A stretch of 64,000 nt of DNA from Siphonodentalium dalli (lineage: Eukaryota > Mollusca > Scaphopoda > Gadilida > Siphonodentaliidae), in NCBI GenBank assembly GCA_032622095.1, contig CP136066.1:44715835-44779834 (forward strand). Reading direction: 5' to 3'. Position numbers and translations under genes: made by a program. Positions 33,837-44,042 of the stretch are shown in pieces (the stretch's first letter is position 1; each line of letters opens with the position of its first letter). The notes beneath the pieces were generated by a model. The model was not told the origin of the DNA, ran no database searches, and saw nothing but the letters and a program-made list of their open reading frames with translations.

Positions 33837-36800
33837 ACTCTAGAATATGGTATTTGTTTCATCACCATTCTCACAATTTCAGGTCAAAGAAATCTGAAGA
33901 AGTTCTCTTAACTTTATTGTTATACATGTATTTCGTAATATAAAATATCCCTGTGCTATTCATTTTTATCGTATCGTATTGAGTTTATCCAATGGAGACG
34001 CAGTTGTACACGTGTATTCTGTGTACATTTTTTGTCAACTTATTGTCATTCCTGGAATATGTCAAAACTTACGTATACATGTACAAGCACTACTATCAGT
34101 GTCAGTACTTGTAATGTACATATACCAATGCTCTATTTGGGGATAGACCATTATATGTCGCGTAGTGGGTTTAGTTTACAGACCAGGTGCAGTTGTACAC
34201 TGCGACACTGCCTAACTCATATGCGGCCTCTCGTTGCAAAGGGGGCCTCTTGGAACATTTATATGTGAATAAACCTTTAGTGCAATTTGGCTTTTTGGAT
34301 GGAAACTAAAAATAATTAATACCATTCAATGGGAACAATTTGATTGACATCTAAAGCAGAAAAATAGCTTGGACCAATTCATTAGGTCACATAACCATTA
34401 CCTCAATAATGTACATCGCATGTATATGATTGATGGAGTGTGTTAGTGTGGGTGTTCGTTACTATTTGTCGATTGGTTCCATTGTCAGGAAGTTTAATAG
34501 TTTGAGGGTTCAATAGTCCAACGGTTCGATGGTACCCGGGTTTGAAAATTTCGATTGCGTGGGCCATACATTAATGTAGTCAGTTGTATATGCTACTAGT
34601 ATTACTCTCATATGAAATAACTTACTCGAGATATTTAAGCATGTATTGTCAATACACATGTATACAATGCATGTGTTATCCAATTGATAGTTAAACATAC
34701 ATTTACTGATGCTTCGGGAATATTTTGTGTGAATGGGTGTCCACTATGTTACCTGACTGTGTCGCTATAAACTGGGCATGAGGATTACCAATTGGGAGAC
34801 GGTAGACCCTAAAATAACTAACCCGTCGGACTATTAAACAATCAGGTTATCAAACTCTCGGACTAATGCACTGCACTCAAATTATTTGCACCCGGATCTC
34901 ACATATTTAAAGATAAATACTTGTTAAATGAATCAGCTAAATGAAATAAATAGAAAACAGTTCTATATAAGACCCCGGGAAATGTGAATACCACCCTGTT
35001 AACGTATACACAACTCTTTTTTGTTTATTAAGATATAATTGAGTTTTAAACTGCATTCACATGGATAGCTTACAGAGCCTCATACTTATCCGATTTTCAG
35101 TAGTAAATGCTAGTTGTCTCATACTGAACATGTGAGTCAGTGAATGTGAAAGGGTTAACATCTTCTTTCTGGGGGAAATGTGCTGGTCAGGATCTGAGGA
35201 TATGGTTTGGGTCAAAAAATAATTCCATATGTGAAAGCATGATCGGTAATTTTATGCTCTCACATTGTACAATCTTTGGAGTACAAAATTGCCTATGTTG
35301 TTGGTGTAACCGCGATTTGTCAGATACGACCACATGTCATACTATTGCCTTTTTAAAACATAAAAGCAAAAGCAAGACCTCTCTCAATATAGGAATATCA
35401 TAAGGGCTACGTGTAAGCCAATATTCTGAAGACCAAAATCATTTTTCAGCTATAAATAATTATATATATAAGCCTAAAAATAATCTGGGACTAATTATTA
35501 TATGTCAAAATGTTCTATGTGATAATCAGTAATGTGTGTTAGTTGTATCGTTATAATTTTTCAGCCCTTCGTGAAGTTTCGCTCATTATTTTGTCAATTT
35601 TTGGCCATATTGCAAGATATTTCAACTATGATACGTTTGGGATGTCCTTGTGCCCTGAAATGCACAAAGCAGGCAAAAGTTGAGCGCTCGTTATTCAATA
35701 TCTTCGATATGATTTGTCCACTTCCATTGATCATTACAATTGCCAGTCCTAAATGCTCATGTGCAGTCACCTATATTATGTCTTCTCCTGATATATGGGT
35801 TTGAGGTGCTTACTTATACTATCGATACGCGTCAATTGATGATTTTCCCAGACACATAGGTTCGTATTTATAACCAATATATTGATTAGTAAAATGTTTG
35901 CTGAACGAAACTCATGTTTATACCCGAAATTAGAGATTCGCTCGGCTAATATTTTGTGTTTTTCATCAAGAACTGATATATGAATTATCTCTGGACAACT
36001 GTCAATTCCACTGGGTAATATCACTTATACATAGAATACTTTCAACTAATTAGACTAGCCCTGGTAGGTATGGAATACTCCATAGGGCCATGTGGACTGT
36101 AGATTCCTAATACCTGTTTTGTTTGCTGTGCATGAAGCCGAAGTCTTGTTACCAGTTAAAGGGAAATTACTTGTTACCAGTTAAAGGGAAATTACTCTAA
36201 TGTTATATGCGAATTGATATACAGCAATGCATATTTGCGTCAGTTGGAGAGTATGGTTTAATTGATATATAAAGGTACATATCTCTGACTAGTTTACGAT
36301 ACTGTTCAATTGGTTTATGTATATGTACATATATTCACTCAATTATACCAATGTCTATGGTGATTTGAGAATAAATTAATCTAAATATGATCTGATAGAT
36401 CGGTATATGATCCGCTTTAAGGATGTGAAAAACTGAAAATTGATGTTGGACACCCATACGAAGACCTTCTAACGTTATAAGTTTCAGTTAACTTTCATAG
36501 TACTCGAAAATTCTTTGTGATTGGGAGATGTTAGTAGTTACAAAGAACACATACTATTTGTGATTTATGTTTGTAATCGTAGGTTCATATAATTAGCGGA
36601 ATGATAATACAAACAATTGTAGAATCTTACAAAGAAAACACTTCATAGTATTGACCCCTGGTTACTGCAGATCACCGCAACATACAAAATGCTAAATGCA
36701 ATTCAATCCTTTAATCTCATTGACGGTAAGACGCACGTTTTACCAAAATGTTCTGTTTTTTTCAAAATGGATTTTCTCAACATCGGTCAGGAATTTCTAT

Positions 36801-37393
36801 GTGAAATTTGGTACAAGCGATTGTTATGACACCATTGGATAATACTCTACTTTTATGGCATGAAAAATTTTGACACTTCACTGTTGTATGGTACCAAGAA
36901 CTTCTGTAAAATAGATTGTTTTGAAAAGTGCAGTTCAAATATCCATGCTATCATATATCTGAAGATCACGAAAGGAGACTTAATTATTCTTGATGAATTA
37001 CATTTCATGATTATTTTAAAATAGAAAGGCAACTACCCATATATTATTGTTATATTTGAGAATGTTCATGTCATGCCTGTTGATCAACGAACAATTGGGC
37101 AGAGCTGAGTTATGTGTCATGGGTTCATAATGAAGTTAAAGCTGGCCACCATAATGACAATATCTCTAGTCATAAACTAGGTTTCGTTATAATAACCATG
37201 TTGTCTGTATCGTACATAGAGTACACGATATGATTTTGCACTAATCCATGGCTCAAATTCATTCATTTGTTCCATATATTCAGTTGAGTAGAAAAGGAGA
37301 TTGTCCCATGAATAGCCGGCTTCAGTGTACACTTTTGCTGCATGCTACGCCCCGAACGAACACAAGCCGTAACAGTTGATATTATGTACATTA
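33837..37393. other. Longest stretch without a recognisable gene or TE
   Basis: AT-rich. The open frames (34032-34268, 35140-35403, 35532-35804, 35776-36024) lack motif, splice or homology support and partly overlap on opposite strands. At 36150-36195 a 26-bp phrase (TTACCAGTTAAAGGGAAATT) is tandemly doubled. No TE ends found. Confidence 0.4.
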
Positions 37394-37561
37394 TACCAGA
37401 CAATTCGAAATACCACCAACACCGTGAACGACATGGTGACATCCCACAGTGGTAACCATAACAATGAACCTGACTTCAACCAAGTAGCAGTAGATGCCTT
37501 CATTGCAGATCTGATGGAACGTTAGAAAAAAGTCCAACCATCTTCTTCCAACTGTTTATTA

Positions 37562-37957
37562 CCTAGAAGTACAGTGTTATTGCCGTTCCATATTCACAAA
37601 TCCGTATGCAACGTACGTTCCATACGCATCTCCTTGACGTAAAATGACGTACATGACGTTCGCCTCAACCACGAAACTGGAACTATTTAAATAAAAGAAT
37701 CATCACACATGACAAACACGTCCTGTATGAGCCTAAATAAACCTTCTAATCCTGTATTTTTAATGCACGGATTCTAGGACGCGAAGCGTGTAATAAACAC
37801 AGAACGACACGATGTGTAAATGGGTTTGTCGATACGGCACTCGTGCTGTCGCGGAAGGATAGAACTCGAGGCGCAAGCGCCTCTCGTTCTATCCTGACGC
37901 GACAGCACTCGTGCCGTATTGACGAATCCATTTACACATCGTGTCGTTCTGTGTATA
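37562..37957. mobile_element. Foldback element G, copy 2 (between MULE pieces)
   Basis: Co-linear with 7116-7467 but with a longer terminal palindrome at 37797-37954. Its arms of ~75 bp start ACACAGAACGACACGATGTG and the centre is GAGGCGCAAGCGCCTC. Its right edge is immediately followed by MULE coding sequence. Copy 1 has lost most of the palindrome centre. Confidence 0.75.
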
Positions 37958-38317
37958 TACTATACATGCATTCGTCGCGGGAAAGATGTGTCCTTTGGTG
38001 TTCGGGTTCCTTCCGAACAAAACCCAACGAACATACCAACGATTTTTCAACCTGGTGAAGGCAGCAGAAATAGACATCAACATTAATCCAAGAGCAATTT
38101 TTACAGATTATGAAACAGCCGCCCAAAATACCCTGACAGCTACATTCCCGACCGCCACAATGAAAGGTTACCTTTTCCATTTCGGCCAAGCAGTTTTGAA
38201 ACATGTAAAGAAATGCCACCTACAACAGCTGTATGAAGAAACTGAAGGAAATTATCAAAAGACCCTCATATGACGCTGTTCTAGAAGATAATGTCACACG
38301 GTTCACGGACTATATAA

Positions 38318-38693
38318 CCCTTGAACCAACAGAACGACCCTGTGCCAATGCATTCTCTTATATATGCGAGTCGACCATAGGTCGCCTCGCATATATAAGA
38401 GAATGAATAGGCTTAACACATTAAAAATTATAAAATTGTTAAAGAATGTAAGAAAAAATGCTAAAAAGTGTTAAGGCCAATGCATTCTCTTATATATGCG
38501 AGGCGACCTATGGTCGACTCGCATATATAAGAGAATGCATTGGCACAGGGTATAACTGTAACCATCACAATGTGGTCAATGAGCCGATTCCAATGATACC
38601 CATATTTGTATGGTTCTATTGAGACAGACCGAAGATATTTTAGGCTGTTGAAGCTTTATTTGGCCGGTTTTGGCCGGTGTGTTGGGTAAAGGG
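38318..38693. mobile_element. MITE family B, copy 2 (inserted in the MULE transposase)
   Basis: CCCTTGAACCAACAGAACG ... GTGTTGGGTAAAGGG, flanked by ATAA (38314-38317) and TTAA (38694-38697), a slightly decayed TTAA duplication. Removing the element plus one 4-bp site gives an open MULE frame (DY-I/L-TEFWVEG), which confirms the ends. Both X hairpins present; the left one has GAATGAATAGG instead of GAATGCATTGG. Confidence 0.92.
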
Positions 38694-39126
38694 TTAACAG
38701 AGTTTTGGGTAGAAGGGAGTCATGGCCGCCAAATGTGGAACCACCACGGCACCATTGGTCCACGAACAACAAATCACGTCGAAGGTTGGCACCGAAAAAT
38801 TCAGATGGTGCTATCCTGCTCCCACCCGAATATATTCAGGATGATCGATTTCCTAAAGAAAGAGCAAGCCTTCCAGGAATCAACCATCATCCAGCTGAGA
38901 GCAGGTGGGAAGCTTGGGCCACGGAAGATGAAGTATCGGAAGGTTGATAATTCAATCGGACATTTCAAGAGAGTTTTCGGCCCAGGGGAAATCGACGTTC
39001 TGGAGTATATGGATTCAGTTTCTAATAGCATCCATAATTAATGTATATATATGTTATATTATGTTGATGGTATTTGTTATATATACTGACTATTTAATAA
39101 ATTTGTTGAAATATAGCATATGTGTA

Positions 39127-40767
39127 CAGGGGGGGGGGGGGTCTGGAAAAAAATTGCACATATAGGGCCCAAAAAGTTTTTTCCGACCTCGAGGGACCCA
39201 CCACCCCATTTTTGCAAAAAAAATATTTTTTTCCTCCAAAATTTTGGGGACCCACCCCCCGGTTCTCATGTTTTTATCAAAATTTCAGAGGTTTTTTTAG
39301 CCGTTCTTCAATAAGTGTGTTAACTGCCTTACTAATTGGTAAACACAGATCAGAAAAACGAAAAATATACTGTATTTCCATGTGTTTCCTGGTGTTTTCA
39401 GTATCTAACAACAATATTAATTAAGCATTGTGTAGGTACACTATATGTCACAAATTGCCCTAGACTCCATTATCCTTAATATATCGAGTGTGTTGTGTCT
39501 GACAGAGAACACTGGCCAGTGTAAATAGTGGTAAACAGGTCAGGGGTTCCATAATTATATGTGCATGATCAAAGAACTCTTTAGTCTTATCCAATGGGAT
39601 GGGGTGGGAGGGGAATTGTTTTTTGTTTATGTATACAGATAGATATATGGTTATTATACTGTCCGATATTAGTCGGCGGGTATATAGTTGACGTCTCAAG
39701 CCGCCTGTCCGTACAAACATTTTGAATTTTAACTCAAGAGTCAGTTGTCATATTTGATGCCCTATGGCATGGTGACGGACCAGAAATGGGGGACGAATAT
39801 GCATAATATCGCGGGTTGTGACCACCAATGTCTACCAGAGTTATGGGCCCTGTTCGCCTTTATGAAATTCAGTCCATACAAAGTTTTCGCAATATAAGTT
39901 AAGTGTCGGTTGTCAAATTTTGATGTGGTTTGGTATGGTGATAGACCAGAATGAAGAATTGAATGTCATTTCTCAATGCATCTGAATGCATCACATTATT
40001 TCAGTTCATCTGTTTGTAAGTGATAACAGTATACAATTAGTATTTTAGTTTTTCGTCTTGTTGAGCAGTAAAGCTCTCAGATGAAGTTCGGAAATTCAAT
40101 GAGAATAGCGTCACCTTCATTTTGGATTGTCTGAGCAGTAAACAGTAATGTCATTCATCATAACCAATTCAGTTTTATTTGGGTAATTGTTGCAAATTAA
40201 CATTACTTGCAATCATTCAAGATGAGAAATAACCAGAAGGAATGAATTTGATTACATGCCAGAACAAGACAGTATTTCAGACATTAGAAATTTATGAGAT
40301 ACCCTTTTCAATTTCATGTTATGCAACAATCAGGTTAATGATATCTACTAGTAGTCATCATTGAGTATTCACCATGTAGTATCCAATTTGTAATAGAGTT
40401 TTTTTGTTTTATTACTTTTATTCAGATAATACAACTGGGTAATATATTAATTTTGTTACTAAATATTTCTTCCGTTGATCATAAGTTTCCTGAACGTTAA
40501 TGTGGTCCACTGTGAAGTGGTCCGGGATACTGTGAAATCCAGAATGTTGCTAAATCTGAGGCTAAAGAGTCACTTTAGCTGCCTATATAGCCCTATAACA
40601 ACAAGCATGGTACTAACATGCTTACAAACAACATTACATGGTCAGTACTTGTAAATTGTTTGAAAAAAACCCATTTTGGAAAAAATTTACAAGCACCATT
40701 TTTTCCGCCTCTGGACCACCCACCCACCCCGGCCCTATATACGGAATTTTTTTGCAGACCCCCCCTG
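39127..40767. mobile_element. hAT-like non-autonomous element J, copy 1 (1,641 bp)
   Basis: Left end CAGGGGGGG...GTCTGG then AAAAAAATT...ATATAGGGCCC. Right end, reversed, CAGGGGGGGTCTGC then AAAAAAATT...ATATAGGGCC. Perfect 8-bp target duplication TATGTGTA at 39119-39126 and 40768-40775. CAGGG ends with 8-bp duplications are the hAT signature. No transposase frame is present. It sits just downstream of the MULE relic. A truncated relative lies at 61326-62347. Confidence 0.9.
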
Positions 40768-41293
40768 TATGTGTACGTGGATTTTATTTCATGTGAGTTA
40801 ACTGAAAACAAAAACATTCGGACATCACCGCCCAATCACCCGCGAAATTCGACATCACAACCAATTCCCAGTGACAATTGTGATAAAAACTATAGTCGGC
40901 AACTCTATGATGTTGAGGATTATGACACCTACCGCAGCACCTATTAGAAACAATAGATGCCGGATGAACAGGACGACCCCGTAAGGGTTTCCTGAAATGA
41001 ATGGTATTGACCGACCAATTTTTTTCAACTTTCTTGAGGAATTAAAAAGTGACTTGCCAAACTTTTGCCAAATGAAAATATTTTTTGCCAAATGTGAATT
41101 ATTTTTGCCATTGGCAAATTTGGCAAGTGGCAGCGCGAACCCTGCATGTGTTATAACCCACACGATCCCCCGCTCCATTCAGCGGAGCAGACGATAATCT
41201 CCAGTACATGCTTCTATTTGATTTGAACAATATTTTGTTTGCCCCAATTAATATTACAATTATGATGAACAACATCATTTTGATGATGAAAAC
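40768..41293. other. Uncertain coding-like sequence after element J
   Basis: The + frame from ~40768 to 40947 reads ...CELTENKNIRTSPPNHPRNS and DNCDKNYSRQLYDVEDYDTY before a stop. Its codon use looks more gene-like than chance, but it matches no family. At ~40980 CCCC|GTAAGG could be a splice donor. 41029-41150 repeats TTTGCCAAATG phrases. Possibly a host exon interrupted by element J. Unproven. Confidence 0.3.
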
Positions 41294-41473
41294 ATGAGTA
41301 CAATAGACAGGGGAAGAGGATCTAGCAGCAAGCATATATCCGCTTTAGTTGAGCTATCTCCTCAGGCAAGTAGAAAGATTGTAGAAATAAAGAAAGCGCT
41401 AATAGCAAGTGACCGAGTTCTAGAAACAACAGGTTTAAGATATGATGGTATATTATGTAATTATACAGAATAA
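41294..41473 (+). CDS. Short open frame, 59 residues, unknown
   Basis: ATG at 41294, TAA at 41471. Preceded in frame by an acidic/His stretch (YDEQHHFDDEN), then MSTIDRGRGSSSKHISALVE, LSPQASRKIVEIKKALIASD and RVLETTGLRYDGILC. It is a well-composed amphipathic sequence, unlike most chance frames here, and it follows the coding-like stretch at 40.8 kb on the same strand. I do not recognise a domain. It could be an exon or a TE-encoded fragment. Confidence 0.35.
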   Translation: MSTIDRGRGSSSKHISALVELSPQASRKIVEIKKALIASDRVLETTGLRYDGILCNYTE

Positions 41474-42010
41474 TTTACAATATGTGTGGAGAGTATAAGC
41501 TTATGAAGGTAATACGGAGGGGTATATTAACGAGGAATGCGAGACAGAAAGGTAGAAGGATAGAGAGAAAGAGTGTGTATGTGAAAGAAAAGTTGGTACC
41601 ACTGTTCTGAATTTTTTAAACTAACTTATGGAACGAACTATTTTTAAATGAGTTGTTTTGAAACGAAACATAAGAACTCCATGGAATATCGGTGCTATGC
41701 CGTTTAATTGTTAGTATATTGTTTGAAACGACCGCGTTTTTAATAAAGTATTCCGTAGCTCTGAATATTTCATCATTTATTTCAGATGATAGCAGTGTTA
41801 TTTGTAAGTGGTTTTAATGATGATTACTGCATTTGAGTCTTAATCGGGCACGCAATATTTGAGTTTGGCGATTCAAACAATAATCAAAATGTTGGACTTT
41901 CAAAGAATGTCCACGTTTTTCTATGCCTAACCGTGAATCGAATAACTCTAACGCCTTTGCGCTTTAAGTTTCGGGTGGTAAATCATTCCATAGACGAGTC
42001 CCAGCTGGAA
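41474..42010. other. No gene seen
   Basis: AT-rich. At 41781-41805 TTATTTCAG|ATGATAGCAGTGTTATTT|GTAAGT resembles an 18-nt exon between splice sites, but with no coding context this is probably chance. Confidence 0.4.
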
Positions 42011-42016
42011 GGACGG

Positions 42017-42024
42017 TATAAAAA
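42017..42024 (+). promoter_or_regulatory. TATA box of the GC-rich module
   Basis: TATAAAAA within GGACGGTATAAAAATTGTG. A start site ~30 bp downstream would fall at ~42045-42050, giving a short leader before the putative intron. Inferred from sequence only. Confidence 0.5.
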
Positions 42025-42130
42025 TTGTGTCAAATCGGATTCATCATTCCCCAGCCAGCGGTTGAGCGGGTAGGACGTATTATTTATAGTGCGTCTTATC
42101 GCTGTTCCCGTTGACTGGTCTGAGTAGCTT

Positions 42131-42202
42131 GTGAGTTGTGTGGCTTTCCCTTCGGGGACAGCAGCCCGGGCGACTTGGGTGACATGTTTACTAACTTGGC
42201 AG
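42131..42202 (+). other. Putative 72-nt leader intron
   Basis: GTGAGT donor at 42131, TACTAAC branch-like site at 42189-42195, and TTGGCAG acceptor ending 42202. The first ATG of the following frame lies 7 nt after the acceptor. All three splice signals are near consensus in a short space. Unspliced, the frame would start upstream without an ATG. Confidence 0.5.
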
Positions 42203-42208
42203 GGGATT

Positions 42209-42819
42209 ATGGAATTAATCCCCTCGGCTTTGTTAGCGGCCTTGGGTAGACTACACGTTGTGGATACCCTAAGCTGGACTGTACAACAGGCGAAGGGAGG
42301 CTTCGTGACTCTATCCTTGGAGTACAGGACTGGAGCTGCTGGACTGTCGACTGTGATAACACCACCACAGCAGGAGCCGACTGATGTCACCCCGGCGGTT
42401 CCTGTGATGGAACAGTCTATCATCGAGATGGGACCGGATTCTCCACCACAGAGGGAAGACTCTTTCACCGTACCGGAGACACCGATATATGAGCCGGAGT
42501 CTCCACCCAGGGAGAGCGAATCACCTGACAGAGAAGATCGGCTCTACCAACTGAGATGCCGGCTATTCGCTGCGCAGAAAAACAGCATAAGTATATGTTC
42601 ACCAAGGCTGACCGCGAATTGGTGTGTAATGACACCATATACACCGCAGCAGACGCTGGTGACCCGGCTGACCTGGAATACGGGATAGTGGACCAGGACA
42701 TCCAGTACCGGAAAAGTTCCAAGATCAGCAGCACGAGTTACACATCTCCTTCGGATGCCTCTTCGTCTGCACCACCACCGGCGAAGATGCCCAAGAAGAA
42801 AAAGAACAAGAAAAGATAA
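42209..42819 (+). CDS. Unknown protein 1: Pro/acidic-rich with lysine-rich tail; frame change inside
   Basis: ATG at 42209 opens a frame to 42688. A second frame, shifted by -1, is open to TAA at 42817-42819. The shift point fits the run GAAAAAC at 42577-42583, so the joined product would be ~203 residues. Seen: a hydrophobic N part (LIPSALLAALGRLHVVDTLS), a Pro/Ser/Glu-rich middle (YEPESPPRESESPDRED), then QHKYMFTKADRELVCNDTIY and a Ser-rich stretch ending MPKKKKNKKR, a likely nuclear-localisation signal. Base composition is clearly more GC-rich than its neighbours. Either a 1-base indel or programmed -1 slippage could explain the shift. No family recognised. It might come from a host gene, a TE or a DNA virus. 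Confidence 0.5.
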
Positions 42820-42876
42820 AGACCTAATTTTTTTTATTTATTTTTGGTTTCTTATAATAAAGGCATGTAACATGAG

Positions 42877-43410
42877 ATGTCAAGGAGTAAACCTTTCGGC
42901 CTATTCGACCATTCCGAGGTAGCCCCACCCCAAACACTCCGTACGTATGGAGCTGCTGGACACCACCAGGGACCCCAGACCGTCAGCAGGGATGTCACCA
43001 CCACCGGAGCAGGGACGAGGAGGAAGAAGACCCATTCACGTCGACGCAGGGACGCAGCTCGGGGGCTGAGTGGAGAAAGAAGAAGGCAACTGTTGATCGG
43101 CCGGCTGCCTCTTCCCACTCGGCTGCGAAGACTGTTGGTCGCCTGCGCACCACCGATGATGCGACCGGTAGTCCAGCTCGGGAGAGGTCTGAGAGACGCC
43201 CAGACCACCCCCCCCCCCGCTGGAATGCTGACTGATGCCATCCATCCAGCTGCTGCTGATGCCGTGATGGAGACTGAGTCTTCATTCAACCCGATGACTC
43301 CGGAATACTTCAGCCCGGAGTCATCCATCGCCACCACGACCAGCAGCACCAACAACACCGGCAAATATTCGGAGGCCGAGATTGCAGAATTAATCAGAGG
43401 TACACAGTGA
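42877..43410 (+). CDS. Unknown protein 2: Arg-rich N half, acidic Ser/Thr-rich C half
   Basis: ATG at 42877, TGA at 43408-43410, 177 residues. The N half is strongly basic (TRRKKTHSRRRRDAARGLSG, ERRRQLLIGRLPLPTRLRRL). The C half is acidic and polar (METESSFNPMTPEYFSPESS, NNTGKYSEAEIAELIRGTQ). It follows protein 1 by 57 nt, across ATAATAAAGG, which could be a poly(A) signal for the first unit. All frames in this GC-rich stretch are fairly open, so the exact frame of the N half is uncertain; the C half is more convincing. No domain recognised. Confidence 0.42.
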   Translation: MSRSKPFGLFDHSEVAPPQTLRTYGAAGHHQGPQTVSRDVTTTGAGTRRKKTHSRRRRDAARGLSGERRRQLLIGRLPLPTRLRRLLVACAPPMMRPVVQLGRGLRDAQTTPPPAGMLTDAIHPAAADAVMETESSFNPMTPEYFSPESSIATTTSSTNNTGKYSEAEIAELIRGTQ

Positions 43411-43459
43411 CCATAGCAGCATGCCAAGAAGATAAGGCCAGATACGATGCGGTAGAGCG

Positions 43460-43534
43460 ATGTCACCACCCCCATCAACAACAACAAAAGAAGAAGAAGC
43501 ACCACCTCAACGAAATAAAAAGAAAGCAAAGTAA
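43460..43534 (+). CDS. Short frame with a lysine-rich tail, paralogous in style to the end of protein 1
   Basis: ATG at 43460, TAA at 43532-43534: SPPPSTTTKEEEAPPQRNKK then KAK. The order Ser/Pro-rich, then APP, then a KKNK(K)-type end mirrors the end of protein 1 (SSSAPPP...KKKKNKKR). It may be the shifted C terminus of protein 2, since the upstream stop lies only ~50 nt away, or an independent short frame. Confidence 0.3.
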   Translation: MSPPPSTTTKEEEAPPQRNKKKAK

Positions 43535-43612
43535 AAAAAAAGAAAAAGAAGTTAGATCATGTTGATCCATGCTCACCATTTCATGTTAATGTGCATCTCA
43601 TAACATGTTTTA

Positions 43613-43618
43613 AATAAA
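43613..43618 (+). terminator. AATAAA polyadenylation signal
   Basis: AATAAA in TTTTAAATAAAATTC, ~80 nt after the last frame of the module. A GGGAAGGGGTTTCGCCCCTTCC hairpin follows at ~43637-43658. Confidence 0.5.
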
Positions 43619-43658
43619 ATTCAAAAGTGGGTTGTAGGGAAGGGGTTTCGCCCCTTCC

Positions 43659-44042
43659 ATATCTTCCCGGGTTTAATCCCAAACCCCATATAATAATAAA
43701 ATGTGTCAAATCGACATCTCGATCATATCATAATGCGACCACCATCAGTTCTACCAGTTATGGTTATATATCCATGTTCTGTTTGCGACGGTGAAGCCGA
43801 AGGTAGGAGAATAAATTCATTTATATTTTAAATTTTGATATATAACGCGGAAAGCAGCGAATGCAGTTCAGATAATTACTGTTTGTTTCTCCGTTATTTA
43901 TAATTATGGTGCTTGGTATTATCTGATTATTCTCATAGTAAAGCATGTCACCAAAAATCTTTTTGTACGATTGATTTTGAGCGAGTCGAATATTGGTACT
44001 AACGGAATTGCAAGTTCGAGCTATCATAGCCTATTTTCTCAG
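43659..44042. other. No gene seen
   Basis: AT-rich spacer. TGTGTCAAATCG at ~43702 repeats the TGTGTCAAATCG found just downstream of the TATA box (42027). This is a possible hint of direct terminal repeats of the module, but too short to prove it. Confidence 0.4.

Larger units (their letters stand above)
37394..39041 (+). pseudogene. MULE-type transposase relic, split by elements G2 and B2
   Basis: Three pieces. 37394-37525 ends HSGNHNNEPDFNQVAVDAFI, the HNH-x-PD block that closes the FLYWCH-like zinc region before a MULE transposase. 37958-38313 reads YTIHAFVAGKMCPLVFGFLP, then DININPRAIFTDYETA (with a catalytic-region Asp) and FHFGQAVLKHVKK, the MULE core. A frameshift at ~38265 leads into KRPSYDAVLEDNVTRFTDY. 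38698-39041 continues TEFWVEG...TTNHVEGWHRKI, the conserved C-terminal block, to a stop at 39041, with AATAAA at ~39094. About 120 residues expected between piece 1 and 2 are missing, replaced by G2. MULE transposases cut and paste DNA by a DDE mechanism. This copy cannot be active. Confidence 0.85.

Noticed and set aside
41781-41805. 18-nt micro-exon between splice-like sites
   Set aside because: No flanking exons or frame continuity; short AT-rich matches to splice consensus are common by chance.
42852-43529. 225-residue minus-strand frame opposite the GC-rich module
   Set aside because: GC-rich DNA keeps many frames open. TATA, intron signals, ATG context and AATAAA signals all point to the plus strand.
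42010-43720. Firm call of an endogenous DNA virus
   Set aside because: Compactness and composition suggest it, but no viral hallmark gene (capsid, polymerase, packaging ATPase) is visible, so the origin is left open.
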